Shown in pieces: positions 25,289 through 34,269 of a stretch of DNA of 49,260 nt. The translations under genes were made by a program, and so were the position numbers. The notes under the pieces are model-generated. The model saw only the letters and a list, made by a program, of their open reading frames with translations, searched no databases and was not told where the DNA came from. Positions within the stretch are counted from its first letter, which is position 1. Every line of letters begins with the position of its first letter. Source of the stretch: Bacillota bacterium (GTDB lineage Bacteria > Bacillota > Clostridia > Acetivibrionales > DSM-1351); the NCBI GenBank assembly GCA_023460955.1, contig JAEWOH010000022.1:1-49260 (forward strand), read 5' to 3'.

Positions 25289-25798
25289 CTATTCATCTGT
25301 ATTTCCGACTTTAATGTATTTGTTTCCTCTTTCTATTGCTATAGTTCCCGTGCGAACTATCTCCTTTATACCGAACTGCTTCAGCATATCCTCCAAAGCC
25401 TCCACCTTATCTGTAGCCCCTGATATCTCTACCGTCAGTGTGTTCTTTGAAACATCAATGATTTTTGCTCTGAATATTTCCACTATCTGAATTATTTCAG
25501 ATCTTGTTGCCGCAGTAGCGTTAACTTTAATCAAAGCCAGCTCCCGGCTGACAGAATCAGAACTGTCAAGTGCTCTGATCTTTATAACATCAATAAGCTT
25601 GTTGAGCTGTTTACTGACCTGCTCCACAGTATATTCATCACCATTAACTACAATCGTCATTCTTGATACTTCGGGATTTTCGGTAACTCCAACTGCAAGA
25701 CTGTCAATGTTAAAACCCCTTCTGCTGAATAGACCCGCTACCCTGGATAAAACTCCGGAACGGTTTTCTACTAATACTGATATTGTATACTTTGCCAT
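25289..25798 (-). CDS. ilvN: Acetolactate synthase regulatory (small) subunit
   Basis: 169 residues with the N-terminal ACT domain (ISVLVENRSGVLSRVAGLFSRRGFNID) that binds valine for feedback inhibition and a C-terminal ALS small-subunit domain. The length matches the IlvH/IlvN type of Firmicutes. GGAGG lies before the ATG. It is 76 bases downstream of ilvB and forms the holoenzyme with it. The symbol ilvH is also used for this type. Confidence 0.95.
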   Translation of the reverse strand: MAKYTISVLVENRSGVLSRVAGLFSRRGFNIDSLAVGVTENPEVSRMTIVVNGDEYTVEQVSKQLNKLIDVIKIRALDSSDSVSRELALIKVNATAATRSEIIQIVEIFRAKIIDVSKNTLTVEISGATDKVEALEDMLKQFGIKEIVRTGTIAIERGNKYIKVGNTDE

Positions 25799-25874
25799 CT
25801 ACATTCCTCCCTCATAAGGTAATACTGTACTCTCCGTTTGTAATGTTTGGGACTGTCATGCCTTCCTTATAAAA

Positions 25875-27503
25875 TCAGCTTGTTGATTCCTCAGGATCAA
25901 TCACACATTCCAATAAATATGTGCTGTCATCTTCAAAAAATCTATCAAGTGCGCCGGCTATCTGCGTGTCGTCCGAAATTCTTTCGGCTTTAAAATCATA
26001 AGCCTGTGCCAGTTTTACAAAATCCGGATTATCATTCATATATACCTGGGAATACCTTTTGTTATACTTGTTTTTTTGCATTTCTCGAACCATCCCAAGC
26101 CTTGAATTGTTTAGAATAAGTATCTTTACTCCTATTTTGGTTTGCTTTATTGTACCAAGCTCCGGCATTGACATCTGGAAGCTGCCGTCTCCTGCAACTA
26201 TAACCACTGTACTTTCCGGGCTGCCAAGCTTAGCCCCTATTGCAGCAGGAAGTCCATATCCCATTGTCCCAAGGCCTCCCGAGGTTATAAACGCACCGGG
26301 CCTTTTTGCCATAAAACTGTTAGCAGACCATATCTGATTCTGTCCGACCTCCGTTGCCATAATAGCTTTTTCGTCCAGTCTTTCAGAGATTAATTCAATT
26401 ACAAGCCTTGGATTTATAGTATTTCTGACGTTATTGACTGTCGTAACCTTATTTCTTTCTTCCTTTACCCGCTTTAATTCATCCATCCAGTCAGCTGTGT
26501 CCCCCGGCTGAATTACGGCGTTAAGTTCCTGTAGAATAAGTCTTGCATCTCCAACCACCGGAATTGTAGTATTGACGTTTTTCCCAATCTCAGCAGGGTC
26601 TATGTCTATATGAATGATTTTTGCCTTCTCGGCTATTTTCTCTGCTGTTCCAAGCGCCCTATCCCCAACGCGGGCCCCGATTAATACAAGACAATCTGTC
26701 TTGTTAACAGCGTAGTTGGCAGTAAATAATCCATGAGAGCCCAGCATTCCAAGGTTTAACTGATGATCACCGGCTATGGCACCAATACCCATTAAAGTAG
26801 TTACAACAGGTATGCCACAGTTTTCTGCCAAAGAGGTCATTTCTTCAGCTGCCTTTGCTGTAATAACCCCACCTCCGGCACATATTAAAGGTCTTTTTGC
26901 CTTTGATATTGCCTCTGCAATTCTTTTTATCTGCTGAGGATGTCCCTTATAGTTTGGTTTATAGCCTTTTATATCAACTGTTTCGGGATATTTAAAATCA
27001 AATGTCTGTGTCTGAATATCCACGGGTATGTCTATTACTACAGGTCCCGGTCTTCCTGTCGAAGCAATGTGAAAAGCTTCTTTTATAATTCTCGGAAGCT
27101 CCTGCACATTCTTTACAAGGTAGTTGTGCTTACAAAAGGGTGCTGTTGCACCGGTAGTATCTACCTCCTGAAAAACGTCTCTTCCGATAAGTTCAAGGGC
27201 AACCTGTCCGGTAATGGCTACCATAGGTATTGAGTCAGAATATGCAGTCGCTATGCCTGTTATCAGGTTTGTTGCGCCGGGGCCGGAGGTAGCAACGCAC
27301 ACACCGGGCTTACCGGTAACTCTTGCATAGCCGCTGGCCGAATGTGCCGCACCCTGTTCATTTCTTGTGAGTATATGAGTTATATTTGAGTCCAGCAGAG
27401 CGTCGTAAAATGGACAGATTGCCGCGCCCGGATATCCGAAAATTGTATAGATTCCTTCCAGTTCCAAAGCCTTAACCATTGCCTGTGCACCTGTCAGCTT
27501 CAT
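25875..27503 (-). CDS. ilvB: Acetolactate synthase catalytic (large) subunit
   Basis: 542 residues, a thiamine diphosphate enzyme that condenses two pyruvates, or pyruvate and 2-ketobutyrate. The catalytic Glu is in RNEQGAAH near residue 47. The thiamine-binding block is VVIVAGDGSFQMSMPELGT with NNSRLGMVREMQ. The central and TPP domains are complete. It is the first gene behind the T-box leader, so leucine or another branched-chain aminoacyl-tRNA level should control the whole unit. Confidence 0.97.
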   Translation of the reverse strand: MKLTGAQAMVKALELEGIYTIFGYPGAAICPFYDALLDSNITHILTRNEQGAAHSASGYARVTGKPGVCVATSGPGATNLITGIATAYSDSIPMVAITGQVALELIGRDVFQEVDTTGATAPFCKHNYLVKNVQELPRIIKEAFHIASTGRPGPVVIDIPVDIQTQTFDFKYPETVDIKGYKPNYKGHPQQIKRIAEAISKAKRPLICAGGGVITAKAAEEMTSLAENCGIPVVTTLMGIGAIAGDHQLNLGMLGSHGLFTANYAVNKTDCLVLIGARVGDRALGTAEKIAEKAKIIHIDIDPAEIGKNVNTTIPVVGDARLILQELNAVIQPGDTADWMDELKRVKEERNKVTTVNNVRNTINPRLVIELISERLDEKAIMATEVGQNQIWSANSFMAKRPGAFITSGGLGTMGYGLPAAIGAKLGSPESTVVIVAGDGSFQMSMPELGTIKQTKIGVKILILNNSRLGMVREMQKNKYNKRYSQVYMNDNPDFVKLAQAYDFKAERISDDTQIAGALDRFFEDDSTYLLECVIDPEESTS

Positions 27504-27632
27504 TACCAGCCCCCCCTTTTCCTTTTATGGACAATTATCTTTGTACTGATATTTAAGAATATGAATTACTAATATAAACGAACGTGAGATTACTAATAAA
27601 ATTTCGGTATTTTACAATACGGTTTTGGGTAT

Positions 27633-27670
27633 AAAAAAACCCTCGACTCTGCTATATGCAGGGACGAGGG
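27633..27670 (-). terminator. T-box attenuator terminator
   Basis: CCCTCG and CGAGGG outer arms with CCTGC/GCAG inner pairing, followed on the minus strand by TTTTTTTATACCC. It is the termination alternative of the T-box and stops transcription before ilvB when the tRNA is charged. Confidence 0.93.
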
Positions 27671-27981
27671 ATAATTCCTCCGTGGTACCACCCTGATCTA
27701 ATGCACTTTAAGTTAAAGTACATTCTCAGTGAGCAAATCAGGCGCGCGCCTGTGCTCGGGCTATATCGTAGCCACCGCTGCTGCCTACTGTGATATGCAA
27801 TCCTTTTGGCATCAGTTCTCCGGAATGAGCTATACATGTATCTGTCGTGTCAACTCCCACCAAACGTTGACTCTCTTAACCGAATTCGACACATCTTACT
27901 TCCATCATCGTCTAAAATATTAATATATAATCCGGAAACTAGCTGTCTCATAAAACTTGAAAAAGCTGTAAATCCGAGATT
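27633..27981 (-). promoter_or_regulatory. T-box leader riboswitch of the ilv operon
   Basis: On the minus strand the hallmark T-box sequence AGGGTGGTACCACGGAGGAA (27675-27694) lies just before the terminator hairpin, about 130 bases before ilvB. The 5' part holds a Stem I-like region starting GACGATGATGG with AGTA near its 5' side and GAGAACTGATGCC near its 3' side. If GAA is the loop E partner, the specifier triplet is CTG (leucine); this reading is tentative. T-boxes sense uncharged tRNA and permit read-through. A leucine specifier would fit an ilv-leu gene set. The alternating antiterminator would use the GGTGGTACC side bulge. Confidence 0.95.
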
Positions 27982-27988
27982 TGAAATT

Positions 27989-28017
27989 ATTATAGCATCT
28001 ATTCAGTTACCAGTCAA
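27989..28017 (-). promoter_or_regulatory. Promoter of T-box leader and ilv operon
   Basis: TTGACT (28012-28017) and TATAAT (27989-27994) on the minus strand, 17 bases apart, place the transcription start near 27982, just before the predicted Stem I. Confidence 0.85.
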
Positions 28018-28129
28018 CAACAGGGCTTTAATGTTTTCTGACCAGTTTTAAGCAGGTTTTTAATGTTTTATATTATTCTATTTGGTGCATATAGACTTCA
28101 ACTAAAATTTATATTAATTCTTAATACCC

Positions 28130-28157
28130 TAATATTTTTCTCAAATTTTTCCGATAT
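28130..28157 (+). promoter_or_regulatory. Candidate sigma-D-type promoter before the repeat protein
   Basis: TAAT, 16 bases, TCCGATAT resembles the motility sigma factor (sigma-D/sigma-28) consensus TAAA-N15-GCCGATAT. It lies about 85 bases upstream of the start codon. No good housekeeping -35/-10 pair was found in the 28018-28241 interval. The match has one mismatch in each box, so this is a suggestion only. Confidence 0.3.
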
Positions 28158-28241
28158 ATAGTGTGATTTGTATCCATCTATTATCAGTTTCTAAATACAA
28201 CCGCAAAACCGAGAAATATATTAAAGGAGACATCTAAACAA

Positions 28242-31200
28242 ATGAAACGAATCGTATCAACTATTTTGGTTATCTTTCTAATACTCGCAAATATTCTGTT
28301 AAACACACAAAATGCATTTGCAGCCCAGTCCTATGCCCCCTCAGCGGGTAATGTAATAATAACCAACAACATAGGAAAAGCTGATACTATTTATATATTC
28401 GGACTAAGTTCCGGAACTTTGGTTAAGGTTTATTCCTCTTCCACAGGCAGCAAAGTCCTTACCTACGGCACTGTTTCCGGCAATAAGATTGACCTTACAC
28501 TCTCTGTTCCTCAGATTGGCAGCGATGCGGGCAGCGTTTATGTTTCAGTCATTGAGAAAGGGAATACCGAAAGCCCTCGTACAAGAGTTGAATTTGAGGG
28601 TGAGCCAAAGTCTGATCCAATCTCGGCAGATTCTGTTACCATCACTAATAACGCTCAGAAATCAGATACTATTTATATTTCCGGCCTTAATCCCCGTGAC
28701 CTGATAAAAATCTACAGTGCTGCAAACGGCGGCAAAATGTTGGGTAGTAAAACGGTTTCTGCCTCGGGTTCTGAGGTCTCATTAACTATAAGTCAGGTAG
28801 GAAGCCAATCAGGAAGCGTTTACATCAGTGTTACCGCAAAAGGCTTTGCTGAAAGTGAAAGAACAAGAGTGAATTTTGATGCTGAAATCTTATCAACCCC
28901 GCTGGATGAAAGCTCCATAACAGTTAACAATAATGCAAAGAAACCAGATACAATTTATATATCAGGTCTTAGCGGCGGAGATGTTGTTAAGGTGTATAAT
29001 TCAGCCACAGGAGGAAAATTACTTGGAAGCAGAACCGTCGGGTCAACTTCATATGATGCTACCATCACGGTAACCCAGCTGGGAGTAAATGCCGGGCTAA
29101 TTTATGTAACAGTTACGAATGATGATTGCGCCGAAAGTGTCAGAGTGCCTGTTCAATATGAAGGTGAATTAACCTCTGACAAGCCATTGCTTGACTATAT
29201 TACAGTGACAAATAATTCAGGAAGGACCGACACTGTTACTGTAACAGGCTTATCTGCAAATGATGTTATTAAGGTTTATAATAGTGAAACCAAGGGAAGC
29301 CTATTAGGCTCTGCTACCGTATCGGCAGCACAAAGTGAAGCCGTTGTTTCAATCGCTCAGCTGGGTACAGGCTCCGGTTCAGTATACATATCTGTGACAA
29401 GTGCGGGCAGAAATGAGAGTCCTAGAGTAAGAGCAGTTTACTCAGCTGAAACCAGATCCGGCTATGTGACGTCTTCAAATATAACTGTTACAAATAATGT
29501 CGGAAAGCCGGATACCATTTATGTATCAAATCTCAGTGAAGGCGATCTGATAAAGGTTTATAACACGGAAACCGGAGGAAGCCTTTTGGGCAGCTCTATA
29601 GTCCCAAAATCAGGAATAGATGCTACTGTTACAATCAATCAATTGGGTGTGGAAAGCGGAACAATATATGTATCTATAACTAATAACGGCAAACTTGAAA
29701 GTTCAAGAGTAGCAGCAAGCTATCTTGGAGAGTCTAAATCTGTTGCTATTGATCCAAATTCCGTTACAGTATCAAACAATGTAGGCACGTCCGACAAAAT
29801 ATATATTACCGGCCTTTCTGCCGGCACTGTTGTTAGAGTTTACAGCTCAGCCTCTTCGGGTTATCTGCTGGGTTCTTCGATTGTCGCAGCCTCAAGCACA
29901 GAAACAGTCGTAACCATCACTCAATTAGGATCTTCAGCAGGATCTGTGTATCTCTCTGTTACTCAGCCAGGCTCCCAGGAAAGCAGTAGAGTTAAATTTG
30001 ACTATAGTGCCGAAGGAACGTCGGACGCTCCGAATGTAAATAATATTTCAATTGCTAACAATGTTGGCAAAGCTGATACTATATATATAAGTAATCTCTG
30101 CGAAGGTGATATTGTAAGAGTTTACAGTGCTGTATCTCAGGGAAGTATTCTTGGCAATGCCTCTGTAGGTGCATCTCAGTCAGAGGCTACGGTCAGTGTT
30201 CCACAGCTCGGTATCGGCCCGGGAAGCGTATATATTACCGTTACTAGCCCAGGAAAGGCGGAAAGTTCAAGAGTAAAAGCAGATTTTAAGGGTGAAAACG
30301 TATATACGGGAGTAGATTCTTCAAACATTACTGTTATAAATAATGCAGGTAGAGCTGACAAAGTGTATTTTACGCGGCTTACTGCAGGCGACACGGTTCG
30401 GGTGTATGATTCAAGGCAGGGAGGGACTCTCCTGGGTTCAGCTACCGTGCCCGGGGGTTCAACGGATGTGACAGTAAGCATTACCCAATTGGGAAAAGGA
30501 TCAGGAAATGTCTATGTTACTGTTTCCAGTACAGACCAATCCGAAAGTGAGAGAACCGAGGTACCATATTCAGCAGAAGCAGCTTCTCAGAATTTATCGT
30601 CAGAACAGATTTCTGTAACCAATAATATTGCGGGTACTACTGATACAATACTGGTTACAGGACTAAGCCCTGAAGACGTAATAAAAGCTTACAGTGCGCA
30701 AACGCAAGGTATTTTACTTGGAACTGCAACTGTTCCGGCAGCTGGTATATCGGCAGTTATTACAGTCCCACAGCTGGGCACCGAAGAAGGTTCTGTATAC
30801 ATATCAATTACAAATCAAGGTATGCTTGAAAGTCAGCGCACTGAGGCAAAATATCCGGGTGAAGGAAAAACAACCGAACCAAAGGCTTCTGAAATACATG
30901 TAACCAACAATTCCGGTCAGGCTGATACCGTCAGAATTACAGGACTGACATCTGGTGATTTGGTAAAAGTGTATGATTCCGAATTCGGAGGGAATCCTCT
31001 TGGCTCTGCAACCGTTACAGGTGCAAACAATGAAGCAATTGTAGAAATAGCTCAGATAGGAAGCGCTGAAGGAGTTTTATACATATCAATTACCGCTATG
31101 AACAAGTCCGAGAGCAAGAGAACTCCGGTAGCATATTCTTCTGAAGAGCAGTCTATTGCACCTAATCCTGAAAAGGTATTAATAGCAAATAACTATGGAA

Positions 31201-33119
31201 TAGCCAGTACTATTACAGTAGGCGGACTAAAGGATAATGATATTGTGAGCATATATTCTTCAGAGGTAGGGGGAACATTGCTTGGGAGAGGGACAGTTGC
31301 TGCATATAATTCTGAAGTAACAGTACCAGTTTCCCAATTAAGTGATTCCAGCGGCTCGGTATATATTTCTGTGAAAAGTATAGGAAGATTGGAAAGCAGT
31401 CGTGTTGGGGTCAGCTATGATGCCAAGCCCGCATCCACTCCTCCTGATAATTCAAATGTGACTATTTACAATAATGTAGGTTTTGCAGACGAGGTTATAA
31501 TTAGTGGTTTGGTACCTTCAACCCTGGTTAAGGTATTTACTCAGGCCTCAGGAGGCAATCCAGTCGGATCAGACATAGTTGAGGCTGACAGTTCGGAGGC
31601 GGTAGTATCCATAAGTCAGCTAGGCTCAGGAGGCGGTACCATTTACGTTTCTGTAATAGTCCCCGGAAAAACTGAAAGCAGCAGAGCCGCCTTCACATTT
31701 ACTGCTGAAGAAGCCTCAGACCCTATTGCCGCCGGGAACGTAGAGGTAGTAAACAATTCAGGTATAGCCGATATGATTGCTATTACGGGACTACAGGCAT
31801 ATGATGTGGTCAAAATTTACAGTGCAGCTTCCGGCGGCACAAGGCTGGCTACTATAACTGCCGATGCGAATACAATGAGTGCGGCGGTTAATATACCTCA
31901 GCTGGGTTCGGGGGCAGGCAGTATATATGTTTCAGTTACAAACTATGGGAAGAGTGAAAGTCCCAGGGTAAGGGTTCAATATGAACCCGAATCTGTTGCT
32001 CCTCTTTCATCAAAAATAACAATAGTTAATAATGCAGGTATGTCCGATACAATAACCGTGGCGGGTCTTAATGAAAATGATATAGTCAAGGTATATGACG
32101 CACCCGCCGGTGGTAACTTACTTGGCTCAGAAACAGTGGCGCCCGGAACCAATAAGGTGACAATTTCGGTTACACAGCTGACTGCGGCCGCCGGTAAAGT
32201 ATATATTTCTGCAACCAATTACGGGCGCGCCGAAAGCAGTCTTACCAAGGCCTCCTATATAGCCGAAACCAGCACTACCGCACCCTATATTGGAGATATA
32301 TTCATTGTAAATAATGTTGATATTGATGACACTGTCACTGTTTATAATCTTTCAACAGGCGATGTAATAAAAGTGTATGACAGACTTTCAGGAGGCAATC
32401 TTCTAGGGTACGCAACTGTTGGAAATAACAAGTCAGAGGTGACCATATATATTGAGGATCTGGGATCAGCGGCAGGCACCGTTTATGTCTCAGCTATAAC
32501 AAAAGGGAAAACGGAAAGTTCCAGAACTGAAGCAAGCTATGTTGCTGAAGGTAAGACAACCGCACCCTACGTCGGTAATATTTTTATAACAAACAACGTT
32601 ACTATCTCAGATACAATTTTAGTAACTGGCCTTGCTCAAGGCGACAAAATAAAAATCTATGATTCAGCTACTGGCGGAGTACTTCTTGGTTATGGGACAG
32701 TAGCCTCCGGAAGTTCTCAGCTTAAGATCTCTGTAAAACAGCTTGGAGAAGAAGCAGGGTGTATCTATGTAACGCTAACTTCAAAGGGTAAGACCGAAAG
32801 TAAAAGGACAGAAGTAGAATATGTGTCCGAGCAGACGACAAATGAACCTTACACAGGATATATTACAGTTATAAATAATAAAGCAGGTAGCTCAGATTCC
32901 ATAATAGTTATGAATTTGACTGAGGGTGACATCATTAATGTATACTCTGCTGCTGCCGGAGGAAGTCTTCTTGGCTCCGCAACAGTGGCAGCCGGCAGCA
33001 CAAGCGGTACTGTAACAATAACTCAGCTTGGCACAGCAGCCGGAAATGTATATATAACTGTCACCAGCGCAGGTAAAGCAGAAAGCAATAGAGTAAGGGT
33101 AAACTATACTGCCGAGTAG
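28242..33119 (+). CDS. Secreted protein of 17 tandem ~94-aa repeats
   Basis: 1625 residues. Residues 1-27 form a signal peptide (basic MKR start, long hydrophobic core, AFA cleavage motif). From residue 38 to the end the protein is 17 tandem repeats of about 94 residues, each following the plan NN-G-DTI-V-GL--GD-IKVY---GG-LLGSATV, then a second half with QLG---GSVYISVT--GK-ESSR----Y-AE. The last repeat is cut off right after YTAE. The beta-rich Ig-like repeats resemble, from memory, modules in Paenibacillus SLH-type surface proteins. There is no SLH, LPXTG, dockerin, cellulose-binding or catalytic domain. A weak AAGGAG lies 12 bases before the ATG. It is monocistronic. Probable role is extracellular matrix, adhesion or spacer protein. 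Confidence 0.88.
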   Translation: MKRIVSTILVIFLILANILLNTQNAFAAQSYAPSAGNVIITNNIGKADTIYIFGLSSGTLVKVYSSSTGSKVLTYGTVSGNKIDLTLSVPQIGSDAGSVYVSVIEKGNTESPRTRVEFEGEPKSDPISADSVTITNNAQKSDTIYISGLNPRDLIKIYSAANGGKMLGSKTVSASGSEVSLTISQVGSQSGSVYISVTAKGFAESERTRVNFDAEILSTPLDESSITVNNNAKKPDTIYISGLSGGDVVKVYNSATGGKLLGSRTVGSTSYDATITVTQLGVNAGLIYVTVTNDDCAESVRVPVQYEGELTSDKPLLDYITVTNNSGRTDTVTVTGLSANDVIKVYNSETKGSLLGSATVSAAQSEAVVSIAQLGTGSGSVYISVTSAGRNESPRVRAVYSAETRSGYVTSSNITVTNNVGKPDTIYVSNLSEGDLIKVYNTETGGSLLGSSIVPKSGIDATVTINQLGVESGTIYVSITNNGKLESSRVAASYLGESKSVAIDPNSVTVSNNVGTSDKIYITGLSAGTVVRVYSSASSGYLLGSSIVAASSTETVVTITQLGSSAGSVYLSVTQPGSQESSRVKFDYSAEGTSDAPNVNNISIANNVGKADTIYISNLCEGDIVRVYSAVSQGSILGNASVGASQSEATVSVPQLGIGPGSVYITVTSPGKAESSRVKADFKGENVYTGVDSSNITVINNAGRADKVYFTRLTAGDTVRVYDSRQGGTLLGSATVPGGSTDVTVSITQLGKGSGNVYVTVSSTDQSESERTEVPYSAEAASQNLSSEQISVTNNIAGTTDTILVTGLSPEDVIKAYSAQTQGILLGTATVPAAGISAVITVPQLGTEEGSVYISITNQGMLESQRTEAKYPGEGKTTEPKASEIHVTNNSGQADTVRITGLTSGDLVKVYDSEFGGNPLGSATVTGANNEAIVEIAQIGSAEGVLYISITAMNKSESKRTPVAYSSEEQSIAPNPEKVLIANNYGIASTITVGGLKDNDIVSIYSSEVGGTLLGRGTVAAYNSEVTVPVSQLSDSSGSVYISVKSIGRLESSRVGVSYDAKPASTPPDNSNVTIYNNVGFADEVIISGLVPSTLVKVFTQASGGNPVGSDIVEADSSEAVVSISQLGSGGGTIYVSVIVPGKTESSRAAFTFTAEEASDPIAAGNVEVVNNSGIADMIAITGLQAYDVVKIYSAASGGTRLATITADANTMSAAVNIPQLGSGAGSIYVSVTNYGKSESPRVRVQYEPESVAPLSSKITIVNNAGMSDTITVAGLNENDIVKVYDAPAGGNLLGSETVAPGTNKVTISVTQLTAAAGKVYISATNYGRAESSLTKASYIAETSTTAPYIGDIFIVNNVDIDDTVTVYNLSTGDVIKVYDRLSGGNLLGYATVGNNKSEVTIYIEDLGSAAGTVYVSAITKGKTESSRTEASYVAEGKTTAPYVGNIFITNNVTISDTILVTGLAQGDKIKIYDSATGGVLLGYGTVASGSSQLKISVKQLGEEAGCIYVTLTSKGKTESKRTEVEYVSEQTTNEPYTGYITVINNKAGSSDSIIVMNLTEGDIINVYSAAAGGSLLGSATVAAGSTSGTVTITQLGTAAGNVYITVTSAGKAESNRVRVNYTAE
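28353..33116 (+). repeat. Array of 17 coding repeats (~282 bp each)
   Basis: The DNA behind the 17 protein repeats. Units are nearly constant in length but the copies are well diverged (many synonymous and conservative changes), so the array is old and not a recent slippage product. Most repeats start with a Val/Ile-x-Val/Ile-x-Asn-Asn codon block and end with Glu-Ser-x-Arg. Repeat 9 and repeat 17 carry one extra residue near the NN block. Confidence 0.9.
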
Positions 33120-33135
33120 AGAATAATGCTATAAG

Positions 33136-33173
33136 AAAAGGCTAGAAGTCTGTATATTGATTTCTAGCCTTTT
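33136..33173. terminator. Bidirectional terminator
   Basis: AAAAGGCTAGAA and TTCTAGCCTTTT form a 12-pair stem between two convergent genes. The A/T tracts at both ends allow termination in both directions. Confidence 0.85.
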
Positions 33174-33205
33174 ACTAAAATTCTTAATTTCTTACTTATA
33201 TCGCA

Positions 33206-33562
33206 TTACATACTGATTATCTCTCTGAACTGCCCTTCACTTATATAGTTGGAATCTCTATATAAAGCTCCGTTTTTATAAAATCTCAAATAGGGGACAC
33301 TGCTGTTACCCAGCTCATTTTCCTTAAAGCTGCGGAAGTCATCAAAATAATCCACCCTGTTGTATTCCAACTCATAAATATCTACGTCCTCGTCAGTATC
33401 AACCTCATAAATCCAGCCCTTCATATCATGCCACTGAGGACACCAGTCCTGAGTGAGCACTAAAATTACTTTAGGTTTTGAATTCAGAATTTCACTTTCA
33501 AACTCTCCGCATGCTATAGCCTTCTTCGCCTGCTCTGTTGTAATAGGCTTTCTGTTTATCAT
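33206..33562 (-). CDS. Thioredoxin-fold protein with single active-site cysteine
   Basis: 118 residues with a thioredoxin-like plan: a central strand ILVLTQDWCPQWHDM near residues 35-48 at the place of the WCGPC active site, and a cis-proline block SVPYLRFYKNG near residues 88-98. The second active-site cysteine is replaced by Trp (WCPQW), so disulfide exchange of the usual kind is not possible; a monothiol, glutaredoxin-like or structural role is more likely. AAGGATGGG lies before the ATG. No signal peptide. It is alone in its unit, with 247 gene-free bases separating it from tadA. Confidence 0.7.
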   Translation of the reverse strand: MINRKPITTEQAKKAIACGEFESEILNSKPKVILVLTQDWCPQWHDMKGWIYEVDTDEDVDIYELEYNRVDYFDDFRSFKENELGNSSVPYLRFYKNGALYRDSNYISEGQFREIISM

Positions 33563-33809
33563 AAGTATCCCATCCTTATTATGTGTTATTAGCTTTCGGA
33601 TATCAGTGTTAATAGATATCTGCTACTGATAAGATACCCACATTTTTTCGCTATTACACATGTTGCTTGTATAAACAAAGAGACTGTCAAGGAGCTTATC
33701 GTGAAAATACATTCGGTTGGTTATTGTGCTTTTCACGCAGCGAAAAGCCACTATAAGTCTTTTCATCATTATTTGTGTACGCTATGCGCGTAAATGGGAG
33801 ATAATATAA

Positions 33810-34268
33810 TTATCTCTGTCTGAGTTCGTTAAAAAAACTCTTGAGTAAAGTCTGACATCGTTCATAAAGAAGTCCAATAACAACATCCACCTTGTGGTTG
33901 AATTGAGGAAGCCTGAAAAGATCTACAGTTGAACCTGCTGCTCCCATTCTGTTATCCATAGCTCCGATATAGAGAGTTCTGATTCTTGATTGAATAATCG
34001 CTCCGGCACACATAGGACAGGGTTCAAGAGTAACATACATGTCGCAGTCGTCCAGTCTCCAGGTCCCCAGCTTCTTTGCAGCTTTCTTAATAGCCTCGAT
34101 TTCAGCATGGGACGTAACATCCAGCTTTGCTTCTTTCCTGTTATGTCCCCTGGCTATAACCACTCCATCCTTGACTATAACTGCTCCCACAGCAGCCTCA
34201 CCTTGCGAAAAAGCTATCTCCGCCTGCCTTAAAGCCTTGAGCATTAATTGTTCATTTCGTGTGTACAT
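33810..34268 (-). CDS. tadA: tRNA-specific adenosine deaminase
   Basis: A 152-residue zinc deaminase with the catalytic HAEIEAI motif and PCPMCAGA zinc ligands, which converts A34 to inosine in tRNA-Arg(ACG). The length is normal. The start at 34268 follows the proS stop codon by one base (TAG-T-ATG), so it is translated by coupling; an upstream extension inside proS is unlikely. Confidence 0.95.
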   Translation of the reverse strand: MYTRNEQLMLKALRQAEIAFSQGEAAVGAVIVKDGVVIARGHNRKEAKLDVTSHAEIEAIKKAAKKLGTWRLDDCDMYVTLEPCPMCAGAIIQSRIRTLYIGAMDNRMGAAGSTVDLFRLPQFNHKVDVVIGLLYERCQTLLKSFFNELRQR

Positions 34269-34269
34269 A

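Noticed and set aside
30176..30481. Minus-strand open frame inside the repeat protein gene
   Set aside because: It is antisense to the repeats, has the mirrored Val/Thr/Pro composition expected from them, no ribosome binding site and no family resemblance.
28242..33119. Cellulosome scaffold with cohesin or dockerin modules
   Set aside because: No dockerin calcium-loop repeats and no cohesin-type sequence; the repeats are a single different module.
33563..33809. Regulatory RNA or small gene upstream of the thioredoxin-like gene
   Set aside because: Only scattered short inverted repeats (for example GCTTTTC/GAAAAGC and GAGATAAT/ATTATCTC) were seen; no frame with a ribosome binding site or coherent fold.
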